A stretch of 64,000 bases of DNA, taken from positions 219,709 through 283,708 of the forward strand of contig DASVLJ010000025.1 in assembly GCA_036384915.1 (NCBI GenBank), given 5' to 3'. The notes under the pieces were generated by a model. The model was not told where the DNA came from and made no database searches. It worked only from the letters and a program-made list of their open reading frames with translations. This DNA is from PKWO01 sp036384915 (GTDB lineage: Bacteria; Pseudomonadota; Gammaproteobacteria; Burkholderiales; Burkholderiaceae_D). Positions 25,156-32,776 of the stretch are shown piece by piece. The stretch's first letter is position 1. Every line of letters starts with the position of its first letter. The position numbers were made by a program, and so were the translations under genes.

Positions 25156-25914
25156 ATGAAACCGCTCGTCATCCTCAAAGTCGGCAACACGCTGCCGCAG
25201 CTCCAGCCGCAATACGGCGACTTCGAACATTGGATCACTACCGGCTTGGCCGACTCCGCTTTGAATGTGCAGGTGATCGACCCGCGCCGGGGTGATGCCT
25301 TGCCGGCTGCTGATGACATTTCAGGCGCCGTCGTCACGGGCTCGCACGCCATGGTGACCGAGAGGCTGGATTGGAGCGAGGCAAGCGCGGCCTGGCTGGC
25401 ACAGTTGGTTGAGGCCGAAATCCCGCTTCTTGGCATTTGCTACGGCCACCAACTGCTGGCGCATGCGATGGGCGGTGAAGCCGGCTATCACCCACGCGGC
25501 ATGGAAATCGGCACGCAAGAGATCCGACGCCTGGCTGTGGACGATGCCTTGTTCTGCGGTTTGCCTGATACATTTTTTGCCCAGACCGTGCACCAGCAGT
25601 CGGCCCTGCGCCTGCCGCCCCGCGCGGTCCTGCTGGCGTCCAACGGTTTCGATGCGCATCATGCCTTTCGCATCGGGGCTTGTGCCTGGGGCGTGCAATT
25701 CCATCCCGAGTTTAGCGCCGCGGCCATGCGCACCTACGTGCGCCACCTCGCGCCCTTGGTTGCGAAGCAGGGCGGCGATGCGGACGAAATCGAGGCTGCG
25801 GTGCAGGACACGCCGGTCGCAGCCGGCGTGCTGGCCCGTTTCGCGCAGATCGTCCGCCATTCCGTTCGCCACGGCGATGCGACGCAGGTGCGACAAATTG
25901 CCACATTTTCGTGA
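25156..25914 (+). CDS. Class I glutamine amidotransferase-like protein
   Basis: A 252-residue protein started at the ATG at 25156 (MKPLVILKVGNTLP); 26 upstream in-frame codons are not family-like. It has the triad of class I GATases: nucleophile Cys95 in LLGICYGHQLLAHAMGG, and His-Glu in WGVQFHPEFSAAAMRTYV. VVTGSHAMVTERLDWSE stands before it, as in GMP-synthase-like amidotransferases. No synthetase partner is nearby, so it is a stand-alone GATase (possibly a gamma-glutamyl hydrolase type). Substrate not known. Confidence 0.88.
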   Translation: MKPLVILKVGNTLPQLQPQYGDFEHWITTGLADSALNVQVIDPRRGDALPAADDISGAVVTGSHAMVTERLDWSEASAAWLAQLVEAEIPLLGICYGHQLLAHAMGGEAGYHPRGMEIGTQEIRRLAVDDALFCGLPDTFFAQTVHQQSALRLPPRAVLLASNGFDAHHAFRIGACAWGVQFHPEFSAAAMRTYVRHLAPLVAKQGGDADEIEAAVQDTPVAAGVLARFAQIVRHSVRHGDATQVRQIATFS

Positions 25915-25977
25915 GCGGCCCGATCTTCTACAATTGCGCCCGGTGATTTGATCCCTTGCGATTTTGGGCGTAATGCA

Positions 25978-27033
25978 ATGAATAAGAAGATGGCGGCACT
26001 GGCCTTCGCGGCTGGCGCCTTGGGCACGGCGTCCTTGCCTGCCGCGGCTTGCGCGACCTGCGGCTGCTCGCTGACCAGCGATGCGGCAACGGGTTTGACC
26101 ACTGCTTCCGGCTGGCGCGTGAGCCTGGAGTACGATTACCTCGACCAAAGCCAATTGCGCAGCGGGACCAGTGCGGTAGCAGCGGCCCGCGTGGCGGCGA
26201 TCAACGATGCCGGCGGCAGTCAGGAAGTCGAACACGATACGATCAACCGCTACACCACGCTGGGCATCGGCTACGCGGCGGACGCCGACTGGAATTTCCG
26301 CCTGCTCGTACCCTATATCGACCGCGGCCACACGACTTACGGCGCTGCCGGCAACCCGCTGACGCCCGAGCAGTTGAGCGGTGCCGCGGCAACGGGCCTG
26401 GGCGACGTCAAATTCCTCGTCAACTACCAGGGCATCCTGCCGAATCATGCGCTGGGTCTGCAAGCCGGCATCAAGCTGCCCACCGGGCGCTACGGCGGCC
26501 CCAATGCCGACGCTACGGGCACGGTGGGGCGCAATCCTGTGGCGTTTTCGACCGGGCCGAATGCACGCAATGCTTCGCCCGGCAATTTGCTCGATACCAG
26601 CCTGGACCCTGGCACCGGCAGCACCGATTTGATCCTGGGAGCCTACTATTTCCAGCCGGTGAGCCAGGATTTCGACGCCTTCGCCAACGCGCAATTTCAG
26701 GCCGCCCTGTCGCACTTGCTGGACCGGCAAGGCGCCGATTATCGCCCCGGCAATCTGGCGACGATTTCGTTCGGTTTGCGTTACGAAAGCTCGCCGCTGT
26801 TCGTGCCGCAAGTGCAGGTCAATGTCACCCATCGCGCGGGCGACCAGGGGGCCCTTGCCGACGTCGGCGATACCGCCGGCACGGCTGCTTACGTCAGCCC
26901 CGGCTTTTCCTGGGCTGCGATGGACAAGCTGCAAGTCTATGGCTTCGTGCAATTGCCGGTGTATAGCAACCTGCAGGGCTACCAGTTGTTTCCACGCTGG
27001 ACCGCCACGGCTGGGGTAAGCTACAGCTTTTGA
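25978..27033 (+). CDS. Outer-membrane beta-barrel-like protein with N-terminal CxxCxC cluster
   Basis: A 351-residue protein. The signal peptide (MAALAFAAGALGTASLPAAA) is followed at once by CATCGCSLTSD, a cysteine cluster that could bind metal or form a lipid anchor. The remainder alternates hydrophobic and polar residues as in outer-membrane barrels (WRVSLEYDYLDQSQLRSG, YTTLGIGYAADADWNFRLLVPYIDRG, LGDVKFLVNYQG) and ends GVSYSF, an OmpA/porin-type C-terminal Phe signal for BamA. A thioredoxin-like protein is encoded 13 bases downstream, which could keep the cysteines reduced. Function unknown. Confidence 0.78.
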   Translation: MNKKMAALAFAAGALGTASLPAAACATCGCSLTSDAATGLTTASGWRVSLEYDYLDQSQLRSGTSAVAAARVAAINDAGGSQEVEHDTINRYTTLGIGYAADADWNFRLLVPYIDRGHTTYGAAGNPLTPEQLSGAAATGLGDVKFLVNYQGILPNHALGLQAGIKLPTGRYGGPNADATGTVGRNPVAFSTGPNARNASPGNLLDTSLDPGTGSTDLILGAYYFQPVSQDFDAFANAQFQAALSHLLDRQGADYRPGNLATISFGLRYESSPLFVPQVQVNVTHRAGDQGALADVGDTAGTAAYVSPGFSWAAMDKLQVYGFVQLPVYSNLQGYQLFPRWTATAGVSYSF

Positions 27034-27046
27034 CGAGGGCCAGGGC

Positions 27047-27580
27047 ATGAAGGGCATGAGCGGCGAGCAATACCGGCGGCAGCGTCGCACCCTGCTGCGC
27101 GCCATGCTGGGTACGGGTGCAGCCTTGGCGCTGCCGGCCCAAGCCAATGACTTGCGCGTCGGCCAGCCGGCGCCGCCGCTGGTTTTGAATACGCTCGACG
27201 GCAAGAAGATTGCCACGCGCGACTTGCAGGGGCAGGTTGTGCTGATCACGTTCTGGGCTTCGTATTGCGAGCCTTGCCAGGAAGAACTGCCGCTGCTTTC
27301 CGCCTATGCCGAAGCCAATGCCGCGCGCGGCATGCGTGTGCTCGGCTTCGCGCTTGACGGTCCGGAATTGATGAATGACGTGAAAAAGATTGCCGCCCGC
27401 CTGTCTTTCCCGGTCGGCTTGCTCGGCAGCCCCTGGGCCGGCGGCTATGGCCGAATTTGGCGCATTCCCGTCAGCTTCGTCATTGCGCGCGACGGCAAGC
27501 TGGCCTACGACGGCTGGCTCGACAAGCAACCTGTATGGAACGCAGAATCGCTGCATCGGGTGGTGGATCCGCTGCTCTGA
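27047..27580 (+). CDS. TlpA-family thioredoxin-like protein, exported
   Basis: A 177-residue protein. The N-terminus (RRQRRTLLRAMLGTGAALALPAQA) is a twin-arginine-looking or Sec signal. The mature part has LRVGQPAPPLVLNTLDGK, VVLITFWASYCEPCQEELPLLSAYAE with the active site CEPC, and a conserved cis-Pro region IPVSFVIARDGKLAY. Its place directly behind the Cys-cluster outer-membrane protein suggests a thiol-redox partner. The redox role is established for the family; the partner is inferred. Confidence 0.9.
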   Translation: MKGMSGEQYRRQRRTLLRAMLGTGAALALPAQANDLRVGQPAPPLVLNTLDGKKIATRDLQGQVVLITFWASYCEPCQEELPLLSAYAEANAARGMRVLGFALDGPELMNDVKKIAARLSFPVGLLGSPWAGGYGRIWRIPVSFVIARDGKLAYDGWLDKQPVWNAESLHRVVDPLL

Positions 27581-27618
27581 TTTATACTGCACGGATCCCA
27601 TAACGCCTCGACGATCCC

Positions 27619-28296
27619 GTGACCTCCTTGCTCGACAATATTTTCTGGCATGCCATGAACGGCCCCCATGCGGCGTTTACCAGCGGCAGCGCGACGGCGC
27701 GCCGCTATGCGCAAGGTTTCTCTCCGATCGTTGCCTTCGCTGATCAGGAGCGGCCCGATTTCGCTTCGCTGCTGCCGTACTGCGCGCCCGGTGAACAGTT
27801 CTACGTCAGTTGCTGGAACGACGAGACGGCGGCCGGCTGGAAGATCGTTGCCGAAGCGAAGATGTACCGCATGGTCTGGGATGCGCCGGCACCGGCGCCG
27901 GCCGAAGATGGCGACCTGGTTCCGCTGAAGCCGGAACATGTCGCGCAGGCGGTGGAATTGGCTGCCCTGACCAAGCCCGGCCCATTCGGCCCGCGCACCA
28001 TGGAATTGGGCGAGTATTTCGGCTGCTTCGTCGACGGCAGGCTGGCCGCCATGGCGGGCGAGCGGGCCACGGCCGGCGAATTCCGCGAAATCAGCGGCGT
28101 CTGCACCCATCCCGATTTTCAGGGGCGCGGCCTGGCGCGGCGTTTGATGGCAAAGGTGATCGCGCAAGCCGTGCGGCGCGGCGAGACGCCTTTCCTCCAC
28201 GTGATGTGCCACAACGAAGTCGCACACCGGCTCTATCTCAAGATGGGCTTCCGCGACTATGCGATATCGGTTTCGAACGTGGTTGTGCCCGGCTGA
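27619..28296 (+). CDS. GNAT-family N-acetyltransferase
   Basis: A 225-residue protein from a GTG start. The GNAT fold occupies the C-terminal half: acetyl-CoA-binding motif A is EISGVCTHPDFQGRGLARRLMAKVIAQAV, followed by FLHVMCHNEVAHRLYLKMGFRDY (motif B). The N-terminal half contributes the substrate domain. This arrangement resembles FR47-type acetyltransferases. The substrate is unknown and the gene appears monocistronic. Confidence 0.9.
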   Translation: MTSLLDNIFWHAMNGPHAAFTSGSATARRYAQGFSPIVAFADQERPDFASLLPYCAPGEQFYVSCWNDETAAGWKIVAEAKMYRMVWDAPAPAPAEDGDLVPLKPEHVAQAVELAALTKPGPFGPRTMELGEYFGCFVDGRLAAMAGERATAGEFREISGVCTHPDFQGRGLARRLMAKVIAQAVRRGETPFLHVMCHNEVAHRLYLKMGFRDYAISVSNVVVPG

Positions 28297-28425
28297 TTAT
28301 TTTCGCGGGGTGCCACGTCGTAGTCCCGGATGTCGCCCTGGATACGCTTGCCCTGCTCATTTGGCACCGTCAGCGAGAGCAGGGAGCGCCTGATAGCTAC
28401 CGCTCTAAAAAGAACATCGATAGCA

Positions 28426-29199
28426 ATGCACTGGATACTGCAAAACAATATTTTTTCCGAAGCCGGCTGGGATACGCTGTTGGCAACGCTGGAGCGTTTT
28501 TCCATCGCCCATTCGACGCACAAGGTCGTGCCTTTCGTGGGCGAACTGCATCCCGCGCCGCAACTCGATCATCGCAATGTCATCTGCTTCGGTTCTTACT
28601 CGATGCGGCATGTGGCACGACGCGAGCGATGGCAGCCGGGCGTGTTCGATTTGTTCGAGCAGGACTTCCAGCAGCAATTGCTCCATTGGGGCAGTCACAT
28701 GCTCAATGCCGGCTCCGTCGTCACGCCCTTTGCCGACGCAGTGTTCGGCGGCGATGAAATGTTCATCAGGCCGGTCAACGATTCCAAGTATTTCGCCGGC
28801 AAGCTGTTCGGACGCGAAGAATTCGTCGAATGGCAGCACAAGGTGTGCCGCTTGAATCTGGACGATGGCACCAGCCTGACGCCGCAGACCCTGATCCAGT
28901 TGGCGCCGCCGGTGACGATCCATGCCGAATACCGTTTCTGGGTGGTCAAGGGCGAAATCGTTACGAAATCGCTCTACAAGCGCGGCGACCGCGTCATCTA
29001 TTCAAGCGAGGTCGACGAGCGATTCGATCGCTATGTGCGGGAGCGTATCGCCGAATGGATGCCGCATGAAAGCTTCGTGATCGACGTGTGCGACACGCCG
29101 GACGGTATGCGCATCGTCGAGATCAATACCTTGAATGCCGCCGGCTTCTATGCCGCCGACGTGCAGCGCCTGGTGCTGGCGCTTGAAGAAGCCTATTAG
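28426..29199 (+). CDS. ATP-grasp domain protein (R2K / DUF4343-like)
   Basis: A 257-residue protein from the ATG at 28426 (MHWILQNNIFSEAGWDTL); longer starts are possible. Short alpha/beta N-terminal part with VICFGSYSMRHVARRERWQPGVF, then an ATP-grasp-like portion: MFIRPVNDSKYFAGKLFGREEF (ATP-binding Arg and Lys), EYRFWVVKGEIVTKSLYKRG and FVIDVCDTPDGMRIVEINTLNAAGFY with the metal-binding D...E.N pattern. Such proteins ligate a carboxylate to an amine or thiol; the substrate is unknown. It converges with the acyltransferase gene, overlapping by 4 bases. Confidence 0.85.
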   Translation: MHWILQNNIFSEAGWDTLLATLERFSIAHSTHKVVPFVGELHPAPQLDHRNVICFGSYSMRHVARRERWQPGVFDLFEQDFQQQLLHWGSHMLNAGSVVTPFADAVFGGDEMFIRPVNDSKYFAGKLFGREEFVEWQHKVCRLNLDDGTSLTPQTLIQLAPPVTIHAEYRFWVVKGEIVTKSLYKRGDRVIYSSEVDERFDRYVRERIAEWMPHESFVIDVCDTPDGMRIVEINTLNAAGFYAADVQRLVLALEEAY

Positions 29200-30377
29200 G
29201 TCTTTTGGTGCATGCTGGAAGCTGTGGCGGCATCCTGCCTCCAGCGCCGTATGACCGATTTCCCGGTCTTGATGCCCGGCTGCTCGATTACCTGGTAGAG
29301 CAGCCATGACAAGAGGTATACGATGGGCAGAACCAGCGCCAGCACCAGAAGAAAGCGCAGGTACTGATTCGAGGCGACGTACCCGGGAAACTGCGCCAGC
29401 GCGCCTGCCGCCGGCAATACGATCAGCAAGTGCAGCAGATAGACGGCGTAGGAAGTCGAGCCGAGGAAGCGGGCCAAGCCGCCGGAAAAAGCGCGCCGTA
29501 CGGCCGCTTGCGCTGCGCGCAAATATGCCGCGCCGGGCAGCTTGCCGTCGTCGGTCAGGTAAAACATGGCCGCCATCAGGCAAACCAGGAAGAGGGTTTC
29601 TCCATTACGCTGGCGTAGAAATTCTACACAAGGGTAGAGCAGGGAGACGGCAAGCAGCATCGTCGCCTTGCCGTCCTTGCGCGCGAAACTCATCAGCATG
29701 CCGGCAAGGAAGACGTGCAGCTTGATCGGCAAAAAGGCAGGCATGGGGAATTGGCTGAAGAATCCCGGTGCCAAGGCTTCGGCCAGCGCGCAGGCGGCGA
29801 TGAGAAGCATTGCCGCCAGGCCCGCGCCCAGGCGCGCTGCAAGCAGCATCATGAAGGGGAAGGCCAGATAAAACTGCATCTCCAGTCCGATCGACCAATC
29901 GGGCAAGGGTGTGCGGAAGGCGTAGCCGGGCAGCATGCCGAAGGTAAAACTCAGATGGGCAGCCAGATTGACCGGGCTTTGATCGGTATAGCGCGCGACT
30001 TCGGTGCCGCTTTGCGGCCAGGCTGCGGCGATATGATTGCGCATCTCTCCCAGCGCCGGGCCGGCCAACAGCGCCACAACCAGGAGCACATAGTAGAGCG
30101 GGGCAATGCGGAAGAAGCGCCGCGTCCAGAAGACGGCAATCGTGCCTGCCTGGTGCCAGGGTTCGCGCTCGCGCCGCTCAAGATAATGATGCGCCATCAG
30201 AAAGCCCGAGAGCATCATGAACAATTCGACTGCCACACTGCCCCACGAGAGAATCGGAAGGCCGCGCATGCCCGAGAGAATCTGCACGTGCGACAGCAGC
30301 ACCCATAGTGCAGCCATGCCGCGCAAGCCGTCCAGCCAGGCGATATGGCCGTCTTGTTCCCCTTGAGGCAAGCTCAT
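29196..30377 (-). CDS. Acyltransferase 3 family membrane protein
   Basis: A 393-residue protein when started at the ATG at 30377, which has GGAGAG upstream; the open frame runs another 53 codons. The OafA-type motif WLDGLRGMAALWVLLSHV opens helix 1, SVAVELFMMLSGFLMAHHY follows, and then FWTRRFFRIAPLYYVLL. About ten transmembrane helices follow. The family transfers acetyl or other acyl groups to sugars of O-antigen or exopolysaccharide. The target is not given by its neighbours. Confidence 0.9.
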   Translation of the reverse strand: MSLPQGEQDGHIAWLDGLRGMAALWVLLSHVQILSGMRGLPILSWGSVAVELFMMLSGFLMAHHYLERREREPWHQAGTIAVFWTRRFFRIAPLYYVLLVVALLAGPALGEMRNHIAAAWPQSGTEVARYTDQSPVNLAAHLSFTFGMLPGYAFRTPLPDWSIGLEMQFYLAFPFMMLLAARLGAGLAAMLLIAACALAEALAPGFFSQFPMPAFLPIKLHVFLAGMLMSFARKDGKATMLLAVSLLYPCVEFLRQRNGETLFLVCLMAAMFYLTDDGKLPGAAYLRAAQAAVRRAFSGGLARFLGSTSYAVYLLHLLIVLPAAGALAQFPGYVASNQYLRFLLVLALVLPIVYLLSWLLYQVIEQPGIKTGKSVIRRWRQDAATASSMHQKT

Positions 30378-30555
30378 CGATCCGCTCTCCAGCAAGCATC
30401 GATACGCAGGGCATGACACCGCGTGCTCGACGACAAGGTTGTATTCAGGAATTTGCGGCAGCGACGTTGCCACTACTGCAAGCGCGGGTTCGATTGGCGT
30501 TGGAATGAAAAGTTCATTGATGCCCATTGGCATCAAATGGCATCAAATCGAATCG

Positions 30556-31278
30556 TCAATCCGCGGCATCGACACGCCGCAACTGCGCAGTCAGTTTGAG
30601 GCCGTGCAGTCTTGCGTGCCACGCGGCATCCAGCAAGACGGCGGTTTGGCCGCTGGTGAACGGTTGCCAGGCATACAGCCTTTGCTCCGCACCGAGCTGT
30701 GTCAGCAGGCGGTTGACGATAGTGAAGAAATTGACCGTATGGAGTACCCGCCCGTCGTCAAAGCCGTGCCCCCAATGGGCCAGGAAGCGCATGCCGTGTG
30801 CCCGTTGCAGGTGCAGATCGACGCCGGCGGTGCCGTGTTCGCAGGGGCTAATCGCCAGTTCGAACCCTTGTGTACGGCTTTTCCATAGCAGGTCGCGCAA
30901 TGCGGCATCGCAATCGAGAGCTGCAAGGTCTTGCGGCAGCGGCGATTTGGAGAACGACCAATCCATCAGCACGGATTTCGTGCCGTTCACTTCGAGCACG
31001 GTGACGCCCCCGGCCGCGTCATATTCTTCGCTGTCGGCCGCCTCGATAGCGATGCCGTGCGAGGCCAGCAGCATGCGGATCTGCTGGATCGCCATGCCGG
31101 CGCCGCCGTCGGCCAGGTCTTCCGCGTCGAGCAGCACGGCGCGTCCCGAGACCGGGGTGAACAGCGCCGCTTCCACGCCATAAGTGCGCGCCATGTGCTC
31201 GAGCGCAGGGTCTTCGGCGTCGGAGAAGTAGTCTTGCCCGCGCAGTTCATGCAGGATGGTTCGTGTGTATTCGCTCAT
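30556..31278 (-). CDS. Hypothetical protein
   Basis: A 240-residue cytoplasmic protein started at the ATG at 31278 (MSEYTRTILHEL); the frame extends 43 codons upstream. Segments such as ARTYGVEAALFTPVSGRAVLLDAEDLADGGAGMAIQQI and GVTVLEVNGTKSVLMDWSFSKSPLP suggest alpha/beta or beta-sheet folding. No signal peptide, membrane helix or catalytic motif is seen, and I do not recognise the family. It is separated by 179 bases from the acyltransferase and reads in the same direction. Confidence 0.68.
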   Translation of the reverse strand: MSEYTRTILHELRGQDYFSDAEDPALEHMARTYGVEAALFTPVSGRAVLLDAEDLADGGAGMAIQQIRMLLASHGIAIEAADSEEYDAAGGVTVLEVNGTKSVLMDWSFSKSPLPQDLAALDCDAALRDLLWKSRTQGFELAISPCEHGTAGVDLHLQRAHGMRFLAHWGHGFDDGRVLHTVNFFTIVNRLLTQLGAEQRLYAWQPFTSGQTAVLLDAAWHARLHGLKLTAQLRRVDAAD

Positions 31279-31442
31279 GAGATAAATGTCGTTGGCCGTG
31301 ATGATGATAGCGCGCTTTCCTTCATCCGGATGAGGCGGCGCGCGAAACAACACTTGGCGGAATCGCTTGCGCTTACCGGCAAACCCGCTAACATGAAGGT
31401 GCCGCAATATAGCGGCGGAGATTTCAACTACCGGGAGACATC

Positions 31443-31910
31443 ATGATGAAAATGCGGATCGGGCAGATGTGGTTGATGGCGGCGGCGCTGTTCGTTTTTA
31501 CCCAGGTCCATGCGGCCGAGCATGGCACGGCGCAGGAAGCAGTGGCCCTGGTGCATAAGGCGATCGATTACTACAAGAAGAACGGCAAGGAAAAGACCTA
31601 TGCCATGATCAACGATGAGAACCCAGAATTCAAGGTCAAGGATCTTTACGTGTTTTCCAGCGACCTCAAGGCCGGACCTCTGGGCGCGCACGGCGCCAAC
31701 CGAAAGATGGTCGGCAAGGACATGTCGATGCTGAAGGATGCGGACGGCAACAGCATCACGCAAAAAATTCTCGACGTGGCGAATTCGAAAGAAGGGAAGG
31801 GCTGGGCCGACTACAAATGGCCTAATCCCGTGACCAAGGAAATCGAGCAGAAGAGCACCTATGTCGAGCGTGTCGACGATCTCTATTTCGCCTGCGGCAT
31901 CTACAAGTAA
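31443..31910 (+). CDS. Secreted single Cache-domain protein
   Basis: A 155-residue protein with a signal peptide (GQMWLMAAALFVFTQVHA). The mature protein is one Cache-type sensor domain: EAVALVHKAIDYYKKNGKEKTYAMIND, VKDLYVFSSDLKAGPLGAHGANRKMVGKDM, ILDVANSKEGKGWADYKWPNPVT, and STYVERVDDLYFACGIYK. In chemoreceptors this domain binds small ligands outside the membrane; here it is free in the periplasm and might deliver a ligand to a membrane receptor. Ribosome binding site GGGAGA precedes the ATG. Confidence 0.9.
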   Translation: MMKMRIGQMWLMAAALFVFTQVHAAEHGTAQEAVALVHKAIDYYKKNGKEKTYAMINDENPEFKVKDLYVFSSDLKAGPLGAHGANRKMVGKDMSMLKDADGNSITQKILDVANSKEGKGWADYKWPNPVTKEIEQKSTYVERVDDLYFACGIYK

Positions 31911-31989
31911 GTCCAGCCATGCGTGAGCGGACGCGCTCGATGCCGCGCTCCGCTCCGCACTCTCGCTTGCGAGCTCGCACCGCATGCAG

Positions 31990-32006
31990 GTGTGAAAAAT
32001 TCACAC
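31990..32006. promoter_or_regulatory. Palindrome GTGTGAA-AAA-TTCACAC
   Basis: Perfect 7-base arms around AAA, in the 31911-32157 intergenic region about 150 bases before the Lys/Ala-rich gene. It resembles a CRP-type site (TGTGA..TCACA) but the spacer is one base too short, so the cognate regulator is unknown. Confidence 0.45.
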
Positions 32007-32157
32007 TCGATTGCACTTCACTCATCGTCTGAATCGAGATGAAACGCGAGTTGTAACGCTTTGTAAGCGGCGTCAACAATGCCGTCATCGACCCCGTTTC
32101 ATGCTCAGGCCCCGAGAAATCATCCCGGGAACATTAAAGTGAACTGAGGACCTGACC

Positions 32158-32685
32158 ATGAACAAATTGCTCGCCACCCTGATTGCCAGCCTGTTTGCCA
32201 CCGCTGCTTTCGCTCAAACTCCCGCGGCTTCGGCCAGCGCTTCCGCCACTACGGGGTCAAGTGTTGCATCCGCTCCGGCAAAGGACGCCGCCAAGACTGC
32301 CAAGGCTGAAGCGCCCGTCGCCAAAGCTGCAAAGGCCGACGCCAAGACCGACGTCAAGGCTGACACCAAGACTGAAGTCAAGGCTGACACCAAGACTGCT
32401 CCGGCCGCGAAGACCGAGGCCAAGAGCGATACCAAGGCAACTCCCGCGGTCAAGGCCACCGAGAAGGCGAAGGCCGATGCAAAGTCCGACGCGAAGAGCG
32501 AAAAGCCCAAGCAAACGTCGATGAAGACCAAGCATGGCAAGAGCGGCAAGACCGTCGCCAAGGCCGGCAAGGTCAAGAGCGAAAAGGCTGTTGCCAAGAC
32601 CGAAACCGTGAAGCCGGAACAAACCACGGCCAAGAGCGGCGCGGCTGAAATCAAGAGCGACAGCAAGGCCGTCGCTGCCAAGTAA
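32158..32685 (+). CDS. Exported Lys/Ala/Thr-rich low-complexity protein
   Basis: A 175-residue protein with a Sec signal (KLLATLIASLFATAAFAQ) and a mature part made almost wholly of Ala, Lys, Thr, Asp, Ser and Glu in imperfect short repeats such as AKADAKTD, VKADTKTE and VKADTKTA. The composition recalls bacterial histone-H1-like or alanine/lysine-rich periplasmic proteins, and it should be disordered and strongly positive. Function unknown; a strong terminator follows. Confidence 0.85.
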   Translation: MNKLLATLIASLFATAAFAQTPAASASASATTGSSVASAPAKDAAKTAKAEAPVAKAAKADAKTDVKADTKTEVKADTKTAPAAKTEAKSDTKATPAVKATEKAKADAKSDAKSEKPKQTSMKTKHGKSGKTVAKAGKVKSEKAVAKTETVKPEQTTAKSGAAEIKSDSKAVAAK

Positions 32686-32728
32686 GCCCGGTAAGTGAAC
32701 GCAGCAGGTTGCAGCTTCGCGTTACAGG

Positions 32729-32757
32729 AAACAGGCGGGTTTGCCCGCCTGTTTTCT
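32729..32757 (+). terminator. Rho-independent terminator after the Lys/Ala-rich gene
   Basis: AACAGGCGGG and CCCGCCTGTT, perfect 10-base arms around TTTG, then TTTTC. Confidence 0.93.
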
Positions 32758-32776
32758 TATGGGGCCGATGATCATC

